Assembly (NCBI GenBank): GCA_035627675.1
Contig: DASPLH010000008.1
Coordinates: 1 to 25,094 of the forward strand
From: DASPLH01 sp035627675
Lineage (GTDB): Bacteria > Acidobacteriota > Terriglobia > Terriglobales > Acidobacteriaceae
Direction of reading: 5' to 3'
Length of the DNA stretch: 25,094 nt
The stretch's first letter is position 1. Each line of letters begins with the position of its first letter. The notes below the pieces were generated by a model that searched no databases, was not told the DNA's origin, and saw only the letters and a program-made list of their open reading frames with translations. The translations under genes were made by a program, and so were the position numbers. Positions 1-6,121 of this stretch are shown one piece after another.

Positions 1-21
1 CTGACCTGACCGGAATGAGAA

Positions 22-42
22 GGGCGGGCATCATGCCCGCCC
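22..42 (-). terminator. Hairpin downstream of the zinc-ribbon membrane gene
   Basis: A perfect 10-bp inverted repeat (GGGCGGGCAT / ATGCCCGCCC) with a one-base centre lies just past the stop codon at position 63. Read on the minus strand it is followed by TTCTCATTC, a weak T-rich run. It is probably the transcription terminator of the minus-strand gene, and could also act on transcripts entering from the left. Confidence 0.55.
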
Positions 43-62
43 CATTTGTTTCAGAGGGAACT

Positions 63-755
63 CTAGGCCCGCTGCCTTCCGAACATCGCCGCTCCGATCA
101 TCCCACCGATCCCGGCGAGCACGATAAACATCACGCTGAAGATTGCGAGGAAGATGAAGAACACGGTCGCGAGACCGGATGGAGTCGCGATGGTTTCGCC
201 CAATTGGGTGATCATCTGGCGCGTGGGTGCGTCCACGGCCGTGTCCATGGCTTCTTTGAGACGCTCCGTCATCGATTGGCGGACTGCGTTCCGCGTGTTC
301 GTCGATAGCAGCGTTAGGCTGATGAACACCGAATACAGCAGCGAGCCGAAGAACCCGCCCAGCATGCCGAGCCGGAAACCTTGGGACGACGTGATGCTGG
401 GCTCATGGGCGCGGCGCTGGTAGAAGGTGATGGTCAATCCGCCGGCCGCAACCATCATCAACACGATGAACGGAACCGATGGGATCAGCGCGCCGAAGCC
501 GCCGATCATGCCGCCCATGATGGCTGCACGCAATGCCATGCGTCTGGTGTCGGGCAGGGGGCGATATGGCGGCATTGCCGTATGCACCGGTGTCGCAGGA
601 GGCTGCACCTCGTCCGGCGTTCCGGGAGGCAGTGGCGGCGTGACCGGCTCATTGTTCTCTTGCGTAAAGACGCGGATCTGCGGAGCGTTGCACTGCGGAC
701 AGAAAGGCGCTCCATTCTCGACTGCGGCGCCACACTTCGGACACGGATGTTCCAC
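63..755 (-). CDS. Zinc-ribbon domain integral membrane protein, function unknown
   Basis: A 230-residue protein. The N-terminus carries a zinc ribbon of two CxxC knuckles (CPKCG at residues 5-9 and CPQCN about 12 residues later). A proline-rich linker of about 35 residues follows, then a membrane domain with about four hydrophobic helices: two back to back around residues 73-110, one around 127-150, and a strong one near the C-terminus around 193-225. Several glycine-rich GGxxGG stretches in the helices suggest tight packing. A hydrophilic loop between the third and last helices probably faces one side of the membrane. I recognise no catalytic motif. This zinc ribbon plus helices layout is common among uncharacterised bacterial inner-membrane proteins. 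The start is GTG at 755, immediately before the zinc ribbon, and has no clear ribosome binding site. It is transcribed divergently from the hemerythrin gene. The gene call is solid; the function is unknown. Confidence 0.8.
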   Translation of the reverse strand: MEHPCPKCGAAVENGAPFCPQCNAPQIRVFTQENNEPVTPPLPPGTPDEVQPPATPVHTAMPPYRPLPDTRRMALRAAIMGGMIGGFGALIPSVPFIVLMMVAAGGLTITFYQRRAHEPSITSSQGFRLGMLGGFFGSLLYSVFISLTLLSTNTRNAVRQSMTERLKEAMDTAVDAPTRQMITQLGETIATPSGLATVFFIFLAIFSVMFIVLAGIGGMIGAAMFGRQRA

Positions 756-939
756 GTCAGGAAGGTATCAGTCGAAACCTGACGGCGCAAGGTTCCGCCC
801 CCGGAGGGTGACTTTGGTTTCGGCGGCAACTCTGGCGCGCCTTCACCACCCCCCGGTACACTCGCCGTAAGCCTCTGAATGTGGTTCGCGCTGAGTACTG
901 CGGCGCTAAAAGAACGATAAAGGACAAATTATTTTTCCA

Positions 940-1347
940 ATGGCTCTCTTCACATGGAACAGCAGCTATAGCGTATCGGTGGAGCAGTTTGACACTGAAC
1001 ACCAGAAGCTCTTCGCACTCGTCAACGAACTGAACGACGCAATGCGCGCCGGGCAGGGAAGATTCGTGCTGCGCAACGTGCTCGACTCGCTCATCGCCTA
1101 CACCAACCAGCACTTCACGGCGGAAGAGCGGGCGATGAAGGCCACCCGCTTTCCGGAGTATGAAGCACACGCGGAAGAGCACAGCCGCCTGACAGCGCAG
1201 GTCCATGATTTCGCCAAGCAGTTCGAAGCTGGCGAGACAGCCATCACGATCGACGTTCTGTACTTCCTGCGCGACTGGCTGGTCAACCATATCGTGACCA
1301 CGGACAAGAAATACTCGCAGCACCTGAAGAACTACGGCATGGCGTAA
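940..1347 (+). CDS. Bacteriohemerythrin (di-iron O2-binding protein)
   Basis: A 135-residue single-domain hemerythrin, the usual length of bacterial hemerythrins. All expected di-iron ligands are visible in order: H21 (in the DTEHQ motif), H58 and E62 (HFTAEE), H77 and H81 (HAEEH), H117 and D122 (HIVTTDKKY). It should form a four-helix bundle that reversibly binds O2 at a non-haem di-iron centre in the cytoplasm. Such proteins serve in O2 sensing, O2 delivery or O2 scavenging, which fits a window otherwise rich in oxygen-sensitive iron-sulfur enzymes. The ATG at 940 is preceded by AAAGGA at 919-924, a rather long spacing of 15 bases. A strong hairpin follows the stop, so it is probably transcribed alone. 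No sensor or signalling domain is attached, so a soluble carrier role is likelier than chemotaxis. Confidence 0.95.
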   Translation: MALFTWNSSYSVSVEQFDTEHQKLFALVNELNDAMRAGQGRFVLRNVLDSLIAYTNQHFTAEERAMKATRFPEYEAHAEEHSRLTAQVHDFAKQFEAGETAITIDVLYFLRDWLVNHIVTTDKKYSQHLKNYGMA

Positions 1348-1368
1348 ATTTTGCTCGCGAAACGAGGG

Positions 1369-1394
1369 AAGGCTCTCCCCACGGGGAGAGCCTT
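1369..1394 (+). terminator. Hairpin downstream of bacteriohemerythrin
   Basis: A 12-bp perfect inverted repeat (AAGGCTCTCCCC / GGGGAGAGCCTT, two-base centre) starts 21 bases after the hemerythrin stop. There is no T-run after it, so it is either a weak intrinsic terminator or an RNA-stabilising 3' hairpin. Confidence 0.6.
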
Positions 1395-1776
1395 CGACGT
1401 TCATGCCGACGACACTCCCATCGCAGGCCGGCTGCTCCTCAGGCAGTGCCCCCGGCTCCGTCTTGGCCGTTCTCCATAATTTTTTGTCCTCTCAACAACT
1501 ACATACAGAGGATCCGCGCCGCGAAACGCAGGAACGCCTGCTGTGATTCGCAACAGCGTTGCATTGTTCAACAGTTGGCGCTTGCCACTCGTAAGTCTCT
1601 GAATCCGCGAGACCTAGGCGAACTCGTGTCCGCGATCCCCGATTTTCATGTTGTGTTGTGCAACGGTTTCCGTTCACGGCGAAAACCGCATTTGCTCTCG
1701 TCAGCGAAGCCATAACAACCGCCAACATCAGTCTGTTCAATGACTTAAATAGGCGATGCGATTTGCTACAGCGGTT
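1395..1776. other. Gene-free upstream region of the sigma-54 promoter
   Basis: I find no convincing gene here; the short open frames have no ribosome binding site and no recognisable composition. The stretch holds GCAAC-type dyads that could be upstream activator sites for a sigma-54 enhancer-binding protein: GCAACAGCGTTGC at 1550-1562 and GTTGTGCAAC at 1655-1664. They lie roughly 115-230 bp before the -24/-12 promoter, a usual enhancer distance. The enhancer role is inference. Confidence 0.35.
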
Positions 1777-1792
1777 TGGCATGGCTCGTGCC
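1777..1792 (+). promoter_or_regulatory. Sigma-54 (-24/-12) promoter
   Basis: TTGGCATGGCTCGTGCC matches the sigma-54 consensus TTGGCACG-N4-TTGCW well. The invariant GG (1778-1779) and GC (1790-1791) are separated by exactly ten bases, as required. Transcription would start near 1803, leaving about 80 bases of leader before the ATG at 1884. It implies control of the GcvH-like gene by RpoN and an enhancer-binding activator. Confidence 0.7.
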
Positions 1793-1883
1793 TTATAGGA
1801 GGGTGCAATCGGTAATCGGGACGGCAGGCAGTAGAAAGCCCGGAACCGACTAATTCAAACGCCGCAGGGCGGAGGTGGACATC

Positions 1884-2555
1884 ATGACAGTCATCCTGGT
1901 ACTCGCAACGTTCGTAACCTTCATCGCAATCGACTATTTCCTCGCTCGCAAGAAAGCTCCGGTGTTTGCAGCTCAGCAGGTACGGCGTGACGTGGCCGTG
2001 CCCCGTGTTCAGACCAAGGTCATCGGCGGCTTCCAGGTTCAGCCGAACCTGAAGTATCACCCGGGACACACCTGGGCTGTGGCCGAGAGCCCGAACCTGG
2101 TTCGCGTCGGCATCGATGACTTCGCCGCCAAGTTGGTAGGCAAGGTGGAAGCGATCAACCTGCCGCAGCGCGGCCAGTGGATCCGCCAGGGACAGAAGGT
2201 TCTGAGCTTCAAGAAGAACGGCCAGACCATCGACATGGTCTCCCCGATCGAAGGCAGCATCACGGACATCAACGATGCGGCAATCAAGAACCCGGAACTG
2301 GCGCGCACCGACTGCTACGGCGACGGCTGGCTGCTGGCCGTGCAGTCTCCCGATGCGAAGACGAATTTCCGCAACCTTCTTGGCGGAGCGCTGGTCCGGC
2401 AGTGGACGGAAGAGTGCGCGGCGCGGTTGTCGGGACAGATGGCGCGTCCGGCGATGGTGGCCATGGCCGACGGCGGCGAAGCTGCCGACGATCTGTCCAC
2501 GCACTTCGAGGCTGAAAAGTACGGCGAAATCGTGAAAGAGTTCTTCCTCTCGTAG
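1884..2555 (+). CDS. Membrane-anchored GcvH-like (lipoyl/biotinyl-fold) protein
   Basis: A 223-residue protein. Residues 1-20 are a hydrophobic anchor followed by RKK, so the body probably stays on the cytoplasmic side. Residues about 55-150 resemble glycine-cleavage H protein: YHPGHTWA, then GIDDFAAKLVGKV, then a hammerhead-like region ending SPIEGSITDIN. In true GcvH the lipoylated lysine lies eight residues before the proline of the SP-x-x-G turn. Here the nearest lysines (K110, K111) are ten or more residues before it and the ESVKA motif is absent, so lipoylation is uncertain. About 65 further C-terminal residues are not part of the usual 125-130-residue GcvH. No gcvT or gcvP neighbours exist, so a role in glycine cleavage is unlikely. 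ATG at 1884 is chosen because GGAGGT (1871-1876) sits seven bases upstream. A sigma-54 promoter precedes it. Confidence 0.8.
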   Translation: MTVILVLATFVTFIAIDYFLARKKAPVFAAQQVRRDVAVPRVQTKVIGGFQVQPNLKYHPGHTWAVAESPNLVRVGIDDFAAKLVGKVEAINLPQRGQWIRQGQKVLSFKKNGQTIDMVSPIEGSITDINDAAIKNPELARTDCYGDGWLLAVQSPDAKTNFRNLLGGALVRQWTEECAARLSGQMARPAMVAMADGGEAADDLSTHFEAEKYGEIVKEFFLS

Positions 2556-2849
2556 CAGGCTCGGTTTGGGGCCGAGGCTGGGACGAGGTTGTCCACCGAG
2601 GCACGAGGCAATAGCCGGTTCGACGCAAAGGCTGTAGGCGTGGAACCGTACAGAACGGGCCGATGTGCCCGGGGCGCCACCTGAGACGGATTGTTTGCCG
2701 GCAATCCGATCGAGGGTGGCGCTTCGAGCGTCTGAAGCTTTTGCGGCGTCGTCGAAGGGCTCCGCCGTGCTGGGTACGTTCCCGGCCGAAGAGGCGAAAT
2801 CCGCAGCTGTTTTTCGCCGCATGCTTCGGCATATCAGCTACTTACGCGA
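2556..2849 (+). other. Gene-free, hairpin-rich stretch; candidate structured RNA
   Basis: No gene is supported here, but the stretch holds successive potential hairpins. These are CGGTTC 2616-2621 with GAACCG 2643-2648 (extended inside by ACGC/GCGT); CGGGC 2656-2660 with GCCCG 2667-2671; GCGCCACC 2674-2681 with GGTGGCGC 2715-2722, enclosing GGATTG 2688-2693 with CAATCC 2702-2707; and CTTCGA 2722-2727 with TCGAAG 2752-2757. It could be the 3' region of the GcvH-like mRNA, a leader, or a separate small RNA. I cannot match it to a known family. Confidence 0.3.
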
Positions 2850-2885
2850 GTGACTCGTGTCACAACTCCGGGTGACTCGAATCAC
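2850..2885 (+). promoter_or_regulatory. Tandem CRP/FNR-type operators upstream of the CoA-transferase/oxidoreductase operon
   Basis: Two 14-bp dyads, GTGACTCGTGTCAC (2850-2863) and GTGACTCGAATCAC (2872-2885), lie in tandem with centres exactly 22 bp apart, two helical turns. Both fit TGA-N6-TCA, the geometry of CRP/FNR-family sites. They end 70 bp before the ATG at 2956. Weak -10-like TAGACG (2913-2918) or TAGATA (2921-2926) lie downstream, so activation from these sites is plausible. Confidence 0.7.
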
Positions 2886-2955
2886 GGCTCGGGGCTGGGG
2901 GGCGGGTGAGACTAGACGGTTAGATACTCCAGCCAGGGCGCATTCAGGAGGACCC

Positions 2956-3429
2956 ATGTTGCTCGCGTATCGGCTCGTAAAGCTGATCGAGACGCACTCA
3001 GAGGGTTTGGCAGGCGCTCTACAGCAGAAAATTGACAACTCAGAACGCTGCGCAGCTTACCGCAAGCTGCCACGCGAAGAACTGACCACGGTCGTCGGGG
3101 AGATGTACAGCCACATGGGCCGGTGGCTCCTGGGGAACTCCGAGAGCGAGCTGGCGGCGCGCTACACCGCCATTGGCGAGCGCCGGGCGCAGCAGGCAGT
3201 GCCTTTGAGCCAGGTAATTTGGACCATAGCCCTGGTCAAGGAGAACCTCTGGGACTACGTGAAGACCAGCGACCAGTTGGGGTCTCCGGTCGAGATCTTC
3301 GGCGAACTCGAGATGTTGCAATTGCTCGAGCAGTTCTTTGACCGTGCAATGTATTACGCGGCAGCCGGATACGAGCGCGCCCGCGGCGCTCAAGATGCCG
3401 GAATCAGGGATGCGGGCACACAACGGTGA
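2956..3429 (+). CDS. RsbRD_N-like single-domain regulatory protein
   Basis: A 157-residue all-helical protein. The central part, with PLSQVIWTIALVKENLWDYV around residues 80-100, resembles the RsbT co-antagonist RsbRD N-terminal domain (the non-haem globin-like sensor module of stressosome proteins). The C-terminal STAS domain of a stressosome protein is absent, so this is a stand-alone module. The start is ATG at 2956, preceded by GGAGGA about five bases upstream; the reading frame is open further upstream, but that would cover the operators. It lies just behind the tandem CRP/FNR-type sites and 44 bp ahead of the CoA-transferase, so it is probably the first gene of that operon. A sensory or protein-interaction role is likely, but ligand and partner are unknown. 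Confidence 0.75.
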   Translation: MLLAYRLVKLIETHSEGLAGALQQKIDNSERCAAYRKLPREELTTVVGEMYSHMGRWLLGNSESELAARYTAIGERRAQQAVPLSQVIWTIALVKENLWDYVKTSDQLGSPVEIFGELEMLQLLEQFFDRAMYYAAAGYERARGAQDAGIRDAGTQR

Positions 3430-3473
3430 AGCGAGCGGCGCTCGCGGGGAACCGAAAGATCAAGGGGAAACGG

Positions 3474-4799
3474 ATGGGCTGGCAGGACGAATACAGGAGC
3501 AAGTTGACAACCGCGCGCGAAGCGCTGAATCGCGTGGAATCCGGCATGCGCGTCTGGATCCATCCGGGCTGCGCCGAGCCGGAAGTGCTCGTCGAGGCGC
3601 TGATGGCCCGCGGGCCGCACGTGCGCGACGTCGAGGTGGTGCACATTCTTACGCTTGGCCGCGCCGACTACATTGCGCCGGAGATGACGGGCCACTTCCG
3701 CCACAACGCGCTCTTCATCGGCGGCAACGTCCGCCAGGCCGTCAACGAGGGCCGCGCCGACTACACGCCCATCTTCCTCAGCGAGATCGAGGGACTGATG
3801 GAGCGCGGCGACATGCCGATCGACGTTTGCCTCGTGCAGGTCACGCCGCCGGACGACCACGGCTTCTGCAGCTTCGGCCCTGGCGTGGACATGACGCTCA
3901 CCGCGGCGCGCCACTCGAAGATCGTTATCGCGCAGGTGAACGCGATGGTTCCGCGCACCTACGGCGACAGCTTCATCCACGTCAGCCAGCTTGACGCCAT
4001 TGTCGAAGCCACGCAGCCGCTCTGCGAACTCAGGAAGCAGCCTGCGGGCGAGATCGAAGAGCGCATCGGCCGCCACATCGCCGATCTCATCCCGGATGGC
4101 GCGTGTCTCCAGCTCGGCATCGGCGGCATTCCCGACGCCGTCCTGTCGAACCTCGGCAATCACAAGGACCTCGGCATTCACACCGAGATGGTGTCCGACA
4201 ACGTGATTTCGCTGATCGAGGCCGGCATCATCAACGGCCAGCGCAAGAATTTCAAGCCGCGCAAGATCATCCTCGGATTCCTGCTCGGAACGAAGAAGCT
4301 GTTCGACTTCGTGCATGAGAACCCTCAGTTCGAGTTCCACCCGAACGCCTACACCAACGACCCGTTCCTGGTGGCGCGCAACGACAACATGGTCGCGATC
4401 AATTCGGCCCTCCAGTTGGACATCACGGGCCAGGTCTGCGCCGACTCGGTTGGCAACAGGTTTTACAGCGGCTTCGGCGGGCAGGTGGACTTCATTCGCG
4501 GCGCGGCCCGCAGCAAGGGCGGCAAGCCGATCATCGCCCTGCCCTCAACGGCGAAGAACGGCACGATCTCGCGTATCGTTCCCACGCTGACGCCCGGCGC
4601 CGGCGTAGTGACCACCCGCGCCGACGTCCACTACGTCGTCACCGAATACGGCGTTGCCTACCTGCACGGAAAATCCGTGCGGCAGCGCGCCGAGGCCCTC
4701 ATCCAGATCGCCCATCCGAAGTTCCGCGACGAGTTGGCCGAGTACTGCGAACGCGCGTGCTTCTTCAGGAACGTCGGCGATGCGGTAGTTACGAGGTAA
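3474..4799 (+). CDS. Acetyl-CoA hydrolase/4-hydroxybutyrate-type CoA-transferase
   Basis: A 441-residue family I CoA-transferase of the Cat1/Cat2/AbfT group, at normal length. These enzymes move CoA between an acyl-CoA and a free acid through a glutamyl-CoA thioester. The catalytic glutamate is seen in HTEMVSD as E238, the same number as in the clostridial 4-hydroxybutyrate CoA-transferase. The GxGGQVDF-type glycine loop (FGGQVDFIRGA) and QLGIGGIPDAVL are also present. ATG at 3474 is chosen because AAGGGG lies about seven bases upstream; a GTG at 3426 is in frame but has no ribosome binding site. The ferredoxin gene starts two bases after the stop, so it is co-transcribed with the 2-oxoacid oxidoreductase. 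It may therefore recover the CoA-bond energy of that enzyme's product, or swap CoA among acetate, propionate, succinate or branched acids. The substrate cannot be read from sequence. Confidence 0.92.
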   Translation: MGWQDEYRSKLTTAREALNRVESGMRVWIHPGCAEPEVLVEALMARGPHVRDVEVVHILTLGRADYIAPEMTGHFRHNALFIGGNVRQAVNEGRADYTPIFLSEIEGLMERGDMPIDVCLVQVTPPDDHGFCSFGPGVDMTLTAARHSKIVIAQVNAMVPRTYGDSFIHVSQLDAIVEATQPLCELRKQPAGEIEERIGRHIADLIPDGACLQLGIGGIPDAVLSNLGNHKDLGIHTEMVSDNVISLIEAGIINGQRKNFKPRKIILGFLLGTKKLFDFVHENPQFEFHPNAYTNDPFLVARNDNMVAINSALQLDITGQVCADSVGNRFYSGFGGQVDFIRGAARSKGGKPIIALPSTAKNGTISRIVPTLTPGAGVVTTRADVHYVVTEYGVAYLHGKSVRQRAEALIQIAHPKFRDELAEYCERACFFRNVGDAVVTR

Positions 4800-4801
4800 T
4801 C

Positions 4802-5074
4802 ATGGCGAACCAGGCTCGCGGCAATGTGGTTGTAGACACGAATGAGTGCAAGGGGTGTGGTCTGTGCGTGGAGTCCTGTCCACCGAAGTCGCTCTTCCTG
4901 CGTCCGGAGTTGAACCAGTACGGCGTTCATCCGGCGCAGTACACGGGCGAAGGCTGCACCGGTTGCGGTATCTGCTTCTACTGCTGTCCCGAGCCGGGCG
5001 CCATCACCGTGATGCGACTCGACGCCAAGGGCGCGGCCATCCAACAGGAGGGGGCACATGCGGCAGCTGTGTAA
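4802..5074 (+). CDS. vorD/korD-like: 2-oxoacid:ferredoxin oxidoreductase, 2x[4Fe-4S] ferredoxin-like (delta) subunit
   Basis: A 90-residue protein with two complete [4Fe-4S] motifs, CKGCGLCVESCP near residues 16-27 and CTGCGICFYCCP near residues 52-63. It carries electrons from the thiamine-diphosphate subunit to free ferredoxin in the 2-oxoacid:ferredoxin oxidoreductase complex in the cytoplasm. GAGGT overlapping the stop of the CoA-transferase gene serves the ATG at 4802. Its 3' end overlaps the alpha-subunit start by 17 bases, indicating translational coupling. The VKG/CKGC start followed by CPxxSL is typical of the delta subunit of Vor/Kor complexes. Confidence 0.93.
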   Translation: MANQARGNVVVDTNECKGCGLCVESCPPKSLFLRPELNQYGVHPAQYTGEGCTGCGICFYCCPEPGAITVMRLDAKGAAIQQEGAHAAAV

Positions 5075-6110
5075 GGGAAACGTTGCAATCGTGAAGGGCG
5101 CCATCATGGCCGGTTGCCGTACGTACTACGGCTACCCGATCACTCCGGCCAGCGAAATCGCCGAGTATGCCGCGCTGCTCATCCCGCAGGTCGGCGGCAC
5201 CTTCCTCCAGGCGGAAAGCGAAGTCGCGGCCATCAACATGGTGTACGGCGCGGCCGCTGCCGGCGAACGCGTGATGACCGGGTCCTCCGGCCCCGGCGTC
5301 AGCCTCATGCAGGAAGGCATCTCGTACATTGCCGGCGCCGAGTTGCCGTCGGTGATCGTCGATGTAGTTCGCGGCGGCCCCGGCCTTGGCAACATCGCTC
5401 CCGAGCAGAGCGACTACGCCGCGCTGGTCAAAGGCGGCGGCCACGGCAACTACAAGAACATCGTCCTCGCGCCGGCTTCGGTGCAGGAGATGTACTCGCT
5501 CACGATCCTCGCCTTCGAACTGGCGGACAAGTACCGCAACCCCGCCGTCATCCTGACCGACGGCTTCGTCGGCCAGATGATGGAGCCGCTCGAGATCGAA
5601 GAGCTCGACATCAAGGTTCCCGAGAAGCCGTGGGCCGTGCGCGGCACCAAGGAAACGCAGAAGAACCTCGTCAGCTCCATCCATCTCTCGGCCGATCAGC
5701 TCGAAGCCCACGTGCGCAAGCTGGAACAGAAGTACAAGCAGGTCGAGGCCAGCGAGCAGCGCTGGGAGACCTACAAGGCGGACGACGCGGAGATCCTGCT
5801 CGTCGGCTACGGCATCGTGTCACGCGTGCTGCGTTCCACGGTGGATCTGGCGCGCGCGCACGGCGTGAAGCTCGGCCTGTTCCGGCCCATCAGCGTGTGG
5901 CCGTTCCCGTACGAGCCGCTCAAGCAGGCCGCGTCAACGGTCGAGAAGGTCATGGTCGTGGAACTCAGCACCGGACAGATGCTCGAAGACGTGAAGCTCG
6001 CGCTTGAAGGCAAGGTGCCCATCGAGTTCTACAGCCGCGTCGGTGGCAACGTGCCGTCGGCGGAAGAGATTTATTCGGAAGTTCTGAACCGCGTTTTGGC
6101 GTCGGTGTAA
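5058..6110 (+). CDS. vorB/korA-like: 2-oxoacid:ferredoxin oxidoreductase alpha subunit (VorB/KorA type)
   Basis: A 350-residue alpha subunit. The N-terminal pyrimidine-binding domain begins GNVAIVKGAIMAGCRTYYGYPITPASEI, with the YPITPSSE-type signature, followed by TGSSGPGVSLM and GNIAPEQSDY. The C-terminal transketolase-C-like domain includes EILLVGYGIVSRV and RPISVWPFPYE. It helps form the substrate site of an enzyme that oxidatively decarboxylates a 2-oxoacid to acyl-CoA, CO2 and reduced ferredoxin. ATG at 5058 lies behind GGAGGGG inside the delta-subunit gene. The organisation delta-alpha-(beta-gamma) is that of valine/2-oxoglutarate-type enzymes rather than one-chain pyruvate oxidoreductase. 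Closest to what is usually called VorB (3-methyl-2-oxobutanoate), but 2-oxoglutarate cannot be excluded. Confidence 0.93.
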   Translation: MRQLCKGNVAIVKGAIMAGCRTYYGYPITPASEIAEYAALLIPQVGGTFLQAESEVAAINMVYGAAAAGERVMTGSSGPGVSLMQEGISYIAGAELPSVIVDVVRGGPGLGNIAPEQSDYAALVKGGGHGNYKNIVLAPASVQEMYSLTILAFELADKYRNPAVILTDGFVGQMMEPLEIEELDIKVPEKPWAVRGTKETQKNLVSSIHLSADQLEAHVRKLEQKYKQVEASEQRWETYKADDAEILLVGYGIVSRVLRSTVDLARAHGVKLGLFRPISVWPFPYEPLKQAASTVEKVMVVELSTGQMLEDVKLALEGKVPIEFYSRVGGNVPSAEEIYSEVLNRVLASV

Positions 6111-6121
6111 CGGAGGAAACG

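Noticed and set aside
1446..1715. An 89-codon open frame in the gap before the sigma-54 promoter
   Set aside because: No ribosome binding site, AT-richer composition and no protein-like pattern; the gap is better read as upstream regulatory DNA.
2600..2680. Resemblance to a c-di-GMP (GEMM-I) riboswitch from GACGCAAAG
   Set aside because: The short motif matches, but the conserved partner GGCAAACC and the two-helix layout with tetraloop and receptor could not be laid out. A covariance search against RF01051 would settle it.
3390..4340. A minus-strand open frame of 316 residues opposite the CoA-transferase
   Set aside because: Antisense artefact with no ribosome binding site or domain.
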